Part shown: piece after piece, positions 31,755-41,440 of the stretch
Layout of the letters: each line of letters begins with the position of its first letter
Numbering within the stretch: position 1 is the stretch's first letter
Assembly: GCF_950295315.1 (NCBI RefSeq)
Contig: NC_080171.1
Span: 36,873,782 to 36,937,781, forward strand
Reading direction: 5' to 3'
DNA length: 64,000 nt
Source of the DNA: Erinaceus europaeus
Taxonomy: Eukaryota; Chordata; Mammalia; Eulipotyphla; Erinaceidae
Translations under genes and position numbers: made by a program
The notes under the pieces: model-generated
What the model was told of the DNA's origin: nothing
Databases searched by the model: none
The model's input: the letters and a program-made list of their open reading frames with translations, nothing else

Positions 31755-32516
31755 TGTTAAGTGTTGGGAACATGTGTAAGCCTGATAGAGCTTAGGGAGA
31801 ACCACCCCCATCTTTGCATGGAGGTCTGAGAAGATAAACCTCTTGGTAAGTCTCTATCAACCGAGGTGAGCATAAGGGGGGGAAACTCAGACTCGGTTCT
31901 TTCCTTCTTGACTCTCAGGCCCACAGATACCCCAGTACTTCCCTCCATTAACCACAGGCCACATGGCCGCAGATTCACTTATTCAAAGTCACCTTCTGAT
32001 CACAGAAGAACACACCTTATCACACACTTCATCACACACCTCAGACCCCAGACAAGAGAAATTCCAAACTATATGGCCTTTTGATATTCATCTTCTCTCT
32101 GTCTCACCCTATGGGTTTAACCCCTATGCTTCTCTCAAATACCTTTGGATAATTAAGTTGCTTGTGTCATGGAAAATAACTGTCTTGTATCTCATCAATT
32201 CCTGTCATACCAGCCCCCTACCTTAGGGGCATGCTGACTGTTAAGAAACCTGTAATTTCTGACATATTTCAATAATAATTACCTCCATTGCTTTTCTATT
32301 TAACTCATGTCCACTTTGCTAATAAACGAACTCTAGCATTCTGGGATTCTAGGACTCAGATTCTAGGCACGCTAAGAGTCCCCTGGTGTCTTTTACTTCG
32401 TGTCACCCCTGTTGTGAGCGAGAAAGAACCAGCCCATTACCTTTCCCCTGGAGACCACCCCGCCGGAGAGGGAGAGAGATACCCCGAAAGTTAGGTGTCT
32501 GCTTAAGTGGTTAACA
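31755..32516 (+). mobile_element. Solo LTR, class I ERV-like, 762 bp, 4-bp target duplication
   Basis: Bounded by TGTTAAGTG and GTGGTTAACA, an imperfect terminal inverted repeat. Flanked by TTTC at 31751-31754 and 32517-32520, which fits the 4-bp duplication of class I (gamma-like) retroviruses. The TATA-like 'tctatttaactc' is at about 32298-32309 and AATAAA at about 32322-32327, so the polarity is plus. No internal retroviral sequence is present on either side. Confidence 0.75.
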
Positions 32517-32654
32517 TTTCTGAGCCTTCTTGTGTTCTATGTGCAAGAGAGAAAGAGAATTAAATTGAAGATAAGCTATAGGGTGAAGTGGGAGAGAAGA
32601 TGAGAAGCAGACTTAACTCTCACATCTGATAAGTCCAGAAAGTAATTCATGTTG

Positions 32655-32805
32655 AACCATCTTTTTTTTTTTTTTAAGTTATTTATTAAATAAAGTGCTA
32701 GAAAGCCAAAGCATCATTCTGGCATGTGTGGTGCTTGCAATTGAACCCAGGAATTCAGGGAACTAGGGCTTCCTGAGTATGCAATTTCACTGCTCCCAGT
32801 GATTT
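32655..32805 (-). mobile_element. Old type C-like SINE, minus strand
   Basis: A T run, 'gccaaagcatcattctggca', 'tgcaattgaacccaggaatt' and 'tgagtatgcaatttcactgc'. The block 32521-32654 is unassigned. Confidence 0.6.
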
Positions 32806-32807
32806 TC

Positions 32808-32995
32808 TTTTTTCATTCTTTTTGTTTGAGGTAGAGATATAAGGAAATAGAGAGGAGAGGCACCACAACATCACTCCACCATCTGTGGAGCTTCACTTGG
32901 TACCATTCACTGCATTCCTACATGGTGCCAGGCTTGAGCCTGGGTTCTTGCACGTGATAAAGCCTGTGCTCTTAACATGTCCTGACTCCCATCTT
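32808..32995 (-). mobile_element. Type B-like SINE, minus strand
   Basis: 'ggaaatagagaggagaggca', 'ccaccatctgtggagcttca', 'gcctgggttcttgcacgtga' and 'gctcttaacatgtcctgact'. Confidence 0.65.
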
Positions 32996-34796
32996 GAGCC
33001 ATTTTTTTGTTGATGTTGCATCAGGAAGGCATTAAAAGTATTAACTGAAGGTAGGGAGTTTCTCAGTAATCTGGGTATAGAGATGTCAGCTGGAGACACA
33101 TTCAGAACAATTCTGTTAGTATAGTGGCCATTCTGAAGAATTCATGCAGTTGCCCTGGAGAACATCCATGATGATCATTGCTAAGTAAGAAGGGCATCAA
33201 GTAATGAAAGACTTGGGCTCTTTATTTGAATATTTCCTGTCTAACCCCTAAATTCACAGCAGCAGGCAGGAAATAAAATTCAGCCACCAAATAGCATAGA
33301 AGAGAAAAGTCTTCAATTGGATAGAAAATCACTTTTAAAGACTGGACTGTAATTTTTTCAAACTTTAGTGTAAAAAGATCAAGAGGAGACGGTTCTTTAA
33401 CCAATGGCAACTGGTCCTTTTTGGAACATGTCTCAGTGTTATTAAAGTTTAGGAAAAGAAGTTCAAGTAAGCAAGCAGAAAGCAGTGATTAAAAAATAAA
33501 TCTATTTTTTTCTGTCCCCTGTATTTGAAATGTGTTTTATCAACTACACTGAAAACCCTGTGAAGTAGCTAGTTAAGTAGTCAAGTTGGTCAAATTTTGA
33601 TGTGAATTTTCTTCCCTGTTTTTACCAAGTGAATTAGCCAACTTGGAGTTTAAAGTAGAATTTCTGACTCTGTGCCAGATTCTCTTTGCACTGCAGTGTA
33701 CTATCTCCTGTAATGTTTCCGCTTATATTGCACTTTAAATTTAACAAAGCACTTGGGTGAACAACTACCTTGCCTTGAATGTTTAGTCTGAGCAGAATTC
33801 TCTTTAAGGAGGTGTCAAAACAACCATTAAAATTGTTTCTAAGAACATTATCTTAGCACTGCAGGGAGTCAAGGTGAGTTAGAGAAAATATAGGATCAAG
33901 AATCCTGAGGAGTCTTGCTTTCTGATCACCATTCAAGGAGGAACATTGAAAAAGGAGTGTGGCATTTGGAATCAAATCGAGATACAAATTCTGGTTCTGC
34001 TGGTTAGCAGCTGTGTGACCTAAAGGCACAATTCTTAACTTATTTAATCCTCAGTTTCTTCATGCATAAAATAGAAAAAATGGCATTTTCTTTATAGGAT
34101 TGATGAGAGAAATAATAAGATAATATAAAGCCTATGAAAGTGACTGGTACTGAATCCAGTAAAGGTCCAGTAAGGTGTGAGTTTATCAAATCTTCATCTG
34201 TGCATTTTCTGTACTACCTAATTAAGAGAATTCTTGTGATGAAATACAACAATGTATATGGAAAAACTTTTTAACATGAAAGTTATTTAGTGATATATAC
34301 TTTCCTTATTTGGGTCTATGATCTGCAAGAACATAGAATGAGGATGAAATGGAGAAATTCCTGTTTTCTGCTTAGAATACAAATCAATTTTTTAGAACAA
34401 TTGTTCTCTAATTCTTTGGATATGGATGCTTTTATTAGTATATTCACATTCTCTTAATTATAAAAACACACATGCTTATTATTAAAGATGCAAAAAAGAT
34501 TAACACATTTTCTTTCAGTTTTTTCTAAATAAGAATTTTTAAAAATTACTCTTATTACATATGTAAAGACAGATAATAGGTATATAAACAGGTAGACATA
34601 GATTTATACAGTTTTATGCCCTTTTTTAATTTTAAAAATTTTGATGTTAAAATATTTTGGGGTGGATTATGATTCTTTTTACTAGAATCATTTGAATTTT
34701 GGCTGATTATCTGAGTTAGAAAACAATAACAAGAGGAACAATACTTTGTTAAAAAGAAATAAAGAGTGCACGTTCCTTAAAAGTGAATCATACACT
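32996..34796. other. Unique sequence with a MIR at about 33950-34185
   Basis: The MIR (plus) shows 'ggttctgctggttagcagct', 'gtgtgacctaaaggcacaat' and 'cctcagtttcttcatgcata'. The rest is AT-rich with nothing recognised. Confidence 0.65.
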
Positions 34797-35075
34797 GGAG
34801 CCGGGTGGTGTCACAGACAATAGAGCATACAGATTCCTACACACAAAGACCTGGCTTCAAACTCCAGTCCCCACCTATAGCGGGGGAGCTTCATGGTCAG
34901 GGAAGAAGTGCTACAGGTTCCTCTCTCGCTTTCTATCTCCACCTCTAATATTTTCTCTGTCCTATTAAAAATAAAGCAAATCAAATCAAATAAAAATGGC
35001 TGCCATGAGCAGTGGATTCGTTGTACAGACACCAAGTCCCAGTGATACCCTGGTGACAATTAAAAAAATAAATTA
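34797..35075 (+). mobile_element. Type B SINE carrying the hairpin 3' module
   Basis: The type B head 'tggagccgggtggtgtcaca' and body end in 'cctattaaaaataaagcaaa', but then continue into the hairpin module usually found on type A ('ggctgccatgagcagtggat' to 'gataccctggtgac', 34996-35058). Confidence 0.8.
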
Positions 35076-35243
35076 TATATACATTAGAAAATGCATACTT
35101 CAGGGGTCGGGTGGTGGCACAGCTGGCAGAGCACAGATATTACAGTGCCTAAGGACCTGGGTTCAAGCCTCAGCCCCACCCCTATCCTCACCTACACGGG
35201 AGAAGCTTCATAAATGGTGAAGCAGTGCTGCAGGTGTCTCTTT

Positions 35244-36850
35244 TTTAAAAAATATTTTTATTTATTTATTCCCTTTTTGATGCCCTTGTTTTATTGTTGC
35301 AGTTATTATTGTTGTCTGTCTTCATTGTTGGATGTGGGTGGGAGGGATGGGTCACAGTCTTTTGGTGGTGGGAATGGTGTTTATGTACACTCCTAGCAAA
35401 ATGTAGACATATAAATCACTAGTTAATTAATATGACAGGGGGAAAATCAACTGTATGTCTCAAAGTTTTTCAAAACGCAAACTGAATCTTTTCAATATAT
35501 AGGCTGTGTATTTGATATGCAGACTCTCTCAAAAGCCTAGACCAAGTAGATCAGAAGCAACCAATAGCATAGCTATATACAAGATACTGGGTACTGTACA
35601 GCAAACCCTAACAAAAGGACTTTTCAAAGTTAACCCAATCACCAAATAATGTGATGATAACATTAACTGTCAATTGTCTTTTTGAACCCTAAGACAGCAG
35701 GAACCTCACATCTTCACTATAGAGCCCCTACTTCCCCCAGTCCTGGAACCCTTGGATAGGGCCCACTTTCCCGTATGCCTCTCCCAATCCATATCAAATA
35801 ATATTGCATCCGCCGATCACAACCTAACCAACGCAACGATTGCCACCTCAACATGCTTCTCTTCAGACTGTGTCCAGAGACTTCATGTGTGGAATGACAG
35901 CCCTTCAGCTTCATTACTCGGGTGAGACCTTTCCTCTCATAGTATACTCTAATTTCATCTCAGGTGGTTCACTTTCTAACAAAGTACCAAAACCTAGATA
36001 TACACCAGTTTCTGTGAGAGAGAGCATATGTTCACACGTATCCATAAACTACTGCAAAATATATACCTGAAAGCAGAAGTACACTAGAGTTTGCAGTGAG
36101 TACCTCCCTAACACTTCCTCTCCACCATTCCAAGCTTGGGATCCATGATTGCTCAACAATTTGTTTGGCTTTGTGTGTTAACTCTCTTTTCAGTCACCAG
36201 GTTCCAGATGCCATCAGGATGCTGGCCAGGCTTCCCTGGATTGAAGACCCCACCAATATGTCCTGGAGCTAAGCTTCCCCAGAGACACACCCTACTAGGG
36301 AAAGAGAGAGGCAGACTGGGAGTATGGACTGACCAGTCAACGCCCATGTTCAGTGGGGAAGCAATTACAGAAGCCAGTCCTTCTACCTTCTACAACCCAC
36401 AATGACCCTGGGTCCATGCTCCCAGAGGGATGGAGAATGGGAAAGCTATCAGGGGAGGGGGGAGGGGGTGGGATATGGAGATTGGGTGGTGGGAATTGTG
36501 TGGAGTTGTACCCCTCCTACCCTATGGTTTTGTTAATTAATACTTTTTTAAATAAAAAAAAGGAAAAGAAAAATATTTTTATTTACTTATTCCCTTTTTG
36601 ATGCCCTTGTTTTATTGTTGTAGTTATTATTGTTGTCTGTCTTCATTGTTGGATAGGACAGAGAGAAATGGAGAGGGGAGGGGAAGACAGAGAAGGGGAG
36701 AGAAAGAGAGACACCTACAGACCTGCTTCACTGCTTGTGAAGTGACTCCCCTGCAGGTGGGGACCAGGGGGACTTTAACAGGGATCCTTATGCCAATCCT
36801 TGCACTTTGTGCCACATGTGCTTAACCCACTGTGCTACTGCCCAACTCCC
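35244..36850 (-). mobile_element. Type A SINE, minus strand, split by an L1 (middle level)
   Basis: The inverted tail and AAC-rich half lie at 35248-35333. The remainder lies at 36569-36850, ending with the inverted head 'gcttaacccactgtgctact' and 'gcccaactcccgctgc'. It is inserted in the type B SINE with a 17-bp target duplication (one mismatch). Confidence 0.9.
35334..36568 (+). mobile_element. L1 3'UTR-A insertion with 86-bp target duplication (innermost level)
   Basis: 1235 bp, starting exactly in the G-rich tract ('gtgggtgggagggatggg') and ending with TTAAATAAAAAAAAGGAAAAGAA. The 86 bases at 35248-35333 recur at 36569-36654 with only two C/T differences, so the duplication is unambiguous and unusually long for L1. 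It is 5'-truncated at the first base of the 3'UTR G tract. Confidence 0.92.
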
Positions 36851-37204
36851 GCTGCAAGTGTCTCTTTCTCCCTATGTCCCCTTCCCTCTTGACTTCTCTC
36901 TTTATGCAAAATAAAAATATATATTAAAATAAAAAGCGTATCATGTGTATATAACTTGAAGAGATAAGAAATCAGGCATCTGCATGACTCACAAAAAAGG
37001 AATAAAACGTTTAGTTTTTTAGAAAACTACCTGAGTATTTTTCTCTCTTAATGAATCATTCTTCCTCATATCCTTCAGGAAGAAATCTGTATTCTCCAGA
37101 GTAAGACACAAAATGTTTACTAACTATCATGGCATGTTATTTGTCATTTCCGAGGATGTTTTCTTCCCACTCAGAGTCCCAAAGTTCGAAAGTAAAAATT
37201 TATT

Positions 37205-37372
37205 GGGATAAGTCCCTCTCTTAAAAAAATAATAATGAGAGAGAGAAATATAGACAGAGACTAGAGCACCACTAATTTCTGGCTTATGGTGGTACTAGAG
37301 ATTGAACATGACACCCTGATGCCTCAGGCATGATAGTCTAGTGGGCTTTTACTGTACTATCTCCCTGATTCC
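37205..37372 (-). mobile_element. Type C SINE, minus strand
   Basis: 'gagagagaaatatagacaga', 'gactagagcaccactaattt', 'ctagagattgaacatgacac', 'tgatgcctcaggcatga' and 'actgtactatctccctgatt'. The block 36926-37204 is unassigned. Confidence 0.72.
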
Positions 37373-37394
37373 ACCTTTGCTTTATTTAAAACAT

Positions 37395-38195
37395 CTCACA
37401 ATGTTCATTGTCATTGCTTTTATTTATTTAAATTTGATATTTTACATTATCATATTGCAGAGATATGATTTCATATCCATACATGTTGTATGTAGGCCAC
37501 AACAGCTGTCACAAAGTCCTGTGTGTCATACCCTGATAAAAATCACTGTTCTAGGGAGTTGGGTGGTAGCACAGCGGGTTAAGCACACATGGCACAAAGT
37601 ACAAGGACTTGCGTAAGGATCCAGGTTTGAGCCACTGGCTCCCCACCTGCAGGGGGTTGCTTCACAGGTGGTGAAACAGGTTTGCAGGTGTCTATCTTTC
37701 TCTCCCCCTCTCTATCTTCCCCATCTCTCTCCATTTCTCTCTGTCCTATCCATCAACGATGACATCAATAACAACAACAACAACAACAGCTACAACAATA
37801 ATAAAAAAACAAGGGCAACAAAAAGGAAAATAAGTAAATTAATTTAAATATATTTTTTAAAAAATCACTGTTCTCACAGTTTTACAGGCAGTTTTGTTAC
37901 CATTTGTCTTTATTTGCGTGATCATATGGTTTAGTTATCTATACTCTTTATATGAGTGAAACCATCTAGCAGTTGTTTTTTACCTCTCTACTTATTTTGC
38001 TTAGCATAATTACTTCTAAGTCTACCTATTTTATCCCAGATGATACAATATCATCCTTTTTTTAAAACTGCAGAATATTACTTCACTGACTATGTATTTC
38101 ATAACTTCTTTATCAAGTCACCACTCCTAGGCATATATCCAAAAGGCATGAAAACACTATCTCAAAAGCATATGTGCATCTCTATGGTCAATATG
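37395..38195 (-). mobile_element. Ancient L1 3' end with 5' inversion (twin-primed), split by a SINE
   Basis: Antisense L1 3' sequence occupies 37395-37552 and 37875-about 38108 ('ttgcttagcataattactt', 'aactgcagaatattacttca'). It then flips to sense sequence (about 38110-38195) encoding PLLGIYPKGMKTLSQKHMCI, the ORF2 C-terminal phrase that lies just upstream. That arrangement is the classic twin-priming inversion. The type A SINE at 37553-37859 interrupts it. Confidence 0.72.
37553..37859 (+). mobile_element. Type A SINE with perfect 15-bp target duplication
   Basis: The head is 'agggagttgggtggtagcac', with 'cccacctgcagggggttgct' and an AAC-rich tail. Perfect AAAAATCACTGTTCT repeats lie at 37538-37552 and 37860-37874, which indicates a young insertion. 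Confidence 0.95.
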
Positions 38196-38689
38196 ATGGG
38201 GACAGAATCACCACTCCAAGGTTCAAAATCTGTGACCTTCACACTTAAGGGTCTGTAGAGCATAACACTGAGTCAAACAATTATTCTTGAGCCTTAATAT
38301 CCCATTAAGTTATCAACAACAACAACATTTGAACTTATTAGTGATCAGTTACTCCTTTCTTCTTCCCTATTTCTCTTTTTTGAAATAAAAATGTTTAGCC
38401 TATGCCCATCCTATCATTGTATTTTGGGAACATAGAGCTTATATGGTTTCACTTCTTCATAGCTGGAGAGTAATTTTCCTCAAGATGAATCATACCCTGA
38501 GTCTCACTTATAGCTGATTCAGGTGGTATTTTACTGAGACTTTGGATTTTATACTTTCAAGTTGATACTGAAAAAAATCAAGGTCTTGGTAGCTGTTGGG
38601 ATATAATGAACACATTTTGCATGTGAAAAGGACATGTATTTTAGGGCACCCATGGGTAGACTGAAATAAACTATAGATATGTGAATGCC
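38196..38689. other. Unique sequence
   Basis: Nothing recognised. Confidence 0.6.
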
Positions 38690-39015
38690 AGTGTCTTCCC
38701 AAAATGCATGTGTGGTGTTGAAGCCTAACTACTAAAATAATGATATTAGGAGGTCAATACTTTAGAAGATGATTAAATTGTGAGTTCAGAACCCTTATGA
38801 ATGGGACTAATGCCTTACTACTTCTATCATGTGAGGATAAATGGCAGTTGTCCATGATCCAGGAAGTGGGATCTTAACACACAGAAAATATTTCAATGCT
38901 TTAATCTTACATGGCTCAGCTTACATGCCTCTATAATGTGAAAAATTGTTTTTGCAAGCACTCCAGTTTTTATTATTCCTAGTAACAGCCCAAACAGATG
39001 AAGACTATAGTCTAT
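38690..39015 (+). mobile_element. MLT1-type LTR
   Basis: 'tcttcccaaaatgcatgtgt', 'gatattaggaggtcaatact', 'cccttatgaatgggactaat', 'catgtgaggataaatggcag', 'atccaggaagtgggatctta' and a 3' end 'aacagcccaaacagatgaag' follow MLT1/MST order end to end. Confidence 0.82.
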
Positions 39016-39511
39016 ATGTTATAACTCTCTTATACCTGGAAATACAGACTTCCAGATTGGATCACTAAATAGAAAGTCTAGGATACTATATTAGAAATTA
39101 TTTTCATGTTATGTGTTTCAGTGTACAGACACAATGTCAAATACTCCTATCTCAAAAAGCTCTATTTGCTTGCTTCACACCTTGTTTCAGGATAGATTGA
39201 AGGTGACTACTGGAATATATAAAATACAGCAAGATCAATTTAAAATAAGTTTTCAAAAAGATAAAAGAATTATAACCAGGAAAATGAAATGTTAGCATAG
39301 ATGAAGTTAATAGAAATAAAATATCTAGTACATTTGGACCAGATGTTCTATTTAATTAGTGGACTGTCACCTCTAGGACTCTTTCCAGAGGTTGGCATAC
39401 AAAACCAATCCTGGGGTATTGTGTGGAATAAATTACATCACACAGTCTCCCTAACACTTGTATTTTCATAAGTTTTAATGGTTCAAAATATATATTAAGA
39501 GCTGCTTGGAG
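39016..39511. other. Unique sequence
   Basis: Nothing recognised. Confidence 0.6.
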
Positions 39512-39640
39512 GGCAGAAGAGACAGAATAATGGTTATGCAAACAAATGCTCATGGCTGAGGCTCTACAGTCCCAGATTCAATAACCTGCATCATCATAAC
39601 TCAGAGTTAGGCAGTCTCTGGTAAGAAAAAAAAGAGTTTG
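39512..39640 (+). mobile_element. Type C SINE
   Basis: 'agagacagaataatggttat', 'gctcatggctgaggctctac', 'cagattcaataacctgcatc' and 'ggcagtctctggtaagaaaa'. Confidence 0.75.
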
Positions 39641-40216
39641 GAGAAAGTTTACAACAACCTTCAGTGATAAAAAGAAGAATCTCCAATCTCTTTGAAAAGA
39701 AATGCCTTTCTAAATGGAATTTATCAAATGAAGTCATCTATGAACTATACAAAGTCACACTAATCCTATAACCATCCACTCTCCTATGACATAACAAATT
39801 GACTAGCTATTTATGCATGCTTCTCCTTACTTAGATTAAAAGTTATGGGAGAATCAGAATATGTGGGTTTACCTTTCTATTGCTATTTATTTTATTGATA
39901 TAATAGTTATTAATATGGTCCTATCAAAGAAATGAATGAATAATAAATGCCATAGTGGACAAAGAATACTTCAAGTGTACAACCAAATGTTTATCTGAAC
40001 TGTTACCCAAAGAAATTTTTCTTAGTTTGTTATTTGATAGTTCATTATTTAACCAGCATTTTGAGGCACCTAATATATGCCCAATTCTGTTTTAATACTA
40101 AAATATAAATGGCATATAAAAGAGATAAAGTATATATATTATATATATATATATTTCCCTCTGGCAGGAAAAGAAAGGATATAATTGTGCAAAAGACAAA
40201 AGACTTAGGTCCCAGG
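39641..40216. other. AT-rich unique sequence
   Basis: Only a short TA run (40132-40153) is notable. Confidence 0.6.
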
Positions 40217-40433
40217 GGCTGGGTGCTGGAGCGGCTGGTTGAGCATAGATGTTACAATGTACAAAGACATGGGTTTGAGTCCCTGATCCCCACCTGTAGG
40301 GGTAAAGCTCTGCAAGTGGTGAAGCAGTGTTGCAGTTGTCTCTCTGTCTCTCTCCTCTATCACCATTTCCCTCTCAATTTATGGCTGTCTCTAGCCAATA
40401 AATAAATAGAGATAATAATAATAATAAAAAGAC
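40217..40433 (+). mobile_element. Type B SINE
   Basis: The head is 'ggggctgggtgctggagcgg', with B-box region 'gggtttgagtccctgatc', CT tract, and 'ccaataaataaatagagata' tail. Confidence 0.9.
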
Positions 40434-40700
40434 TTTGAGGAGTCAGGCAGTAACGCAGCAGGCAAAGCGCAAGGACCGGCGTAAGGATCCCGGTTCAAGT
40501 CCTGGCTCCCCACCTGCAGGGGAGTCACTGCATAAGCGGTGAAGCAGGTCTACAGGTGTATCTCTTTTTCTCCCCTTCTCTGTCTTCCTCTCCTCTCTCC
40601 ATTTCTCTCTGTCATATCCAACAACGATGACATCAATAACAGCAACAATGATAACTACAATGATAAAACAACAAGGACAACAAAAGGGAATAAATAAGTT
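40434..40700 (+). mobile_element. Type A SINE, head shortened
   Basis: 'ggagtcaggcagtaacgcag' is followed directly by 'caaagcgcaaggaccggcgt', so the usual 'ggttaagcgcacgtggcg' segment is missing. The B box 'ggttcaagtcc' is followed by the standard body and tail. It is inserted right behind the type B SINE. Confidence 0.9.
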
Positions 40701-40839
40701 GTTGACTAATCATGAACCTAAAGGCTGGAATAGTGCAGCTGAAGAGTTGGGGGGGGTCCTCCATTCTGTAGATAGCTACTAGGCATATTTTAGTTATATT
40801 TCAAAGGGCCTGGGGCTATATTAATGTTTTTTGTTTTTT

Positions 40840-41305
40840 TCTTTCCCTGAGCCTGAAATCTGATATGCAGGTGTATCCAAGTTATTGTCTGGGGAGATGA
40901 TGTCATGGCTGGAAAAAGGACCAGAAAGCTGTATCAGGTTCCAGATCCTAGCATGATGACAACTAGACTTTCCTGGACAGAAAATCCCACCAATGTGTCC
41001 TGGAGCTCCAGTTCCCCAGAATCCCACCCCACTAGGGAAAGAGAGAGGCAGGCTGGGAGTATGGATCAAACTGTCAATGCCCATTTTCCACGGGGAAGCA
41101 ATTACAGAAGCCTGACCTTCCACCTTCTGCACTCCATAATGACCCTGGGTCCATACTTCCAGAGGGTCAAAGAACAGGAAAGCTGTCAATGGAGGGGATG
41201 GGATACGGAGTTCTGGTGGTGAGAACAGTGTGGAGTTGTACCCCTTTTATCCTATGGTTTTGTCAGTGTTTCCTTTTTATAAATAAAAATTTTAAAAGGT
41301 GTAAA
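40840..41305 (+). mobile_element. L1 3'UTR-A fragment
   Basis: The last about 450 bp of the long 3'UTR: 'aggttccagatcctagcatg', 'accaatgtgtcctggagctc', 'gggaagcaattacagaagcc', 'ttctggtggtgagaacagtg' and 'tttttataaataaaaatttt'. A 105-codon frame (40905-41222) is open, as in other copies. Confidence 0.85.
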
Positions 41306-41344
41306 TTAAATCCAACAATAAAAATGGAATAAATAAATATATTT

Positions 41345-41440
41345 TTAAAAAGACTCTGGTCCCAAGGTTCAATTCCCAGCATCACCTATTAAGTCAGAAC
41401 TTAGCAGTGCTCTAGTAAAAAAATAACAAAGCAAACAAAC
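41345..41440 (+). mobile_element. 5'-truncated type C SINE
   Basis: 'aaggttcaattcccagcatc' and 'cttagcagtgctctagtaaa' with an A-rich tail. Confidence 0.6.

Larger units (their letters stand above)
35103..36925 (+). mobile_element. Type B SINE split by nested insertions (outermost level)
   Basis: The left part (35103-35240) has the head 'ggggtcgggtggtggcacag' and 'gaagcagtgctgcaggtg'. It resumes at 36851 with 'gctgcaagtgtctctttctc', 'cttccctcttgacttctctc' and 'tatgcaaaataaaaat'. The repeated GCTGCAGGTGTCTCTTT / GCTGCAAGTGTCTCTTT (35227-35243, 36851-36867) is the target duplication of the inner SINE. Confidence 0.9.

Noticed and set aside
40821..41189. 122-codon minus-strand frame
   Set aside because: It lies entirely inside an L1 3'UTR-A copy on the antisense strand, and other copies do not keep it open at this length.
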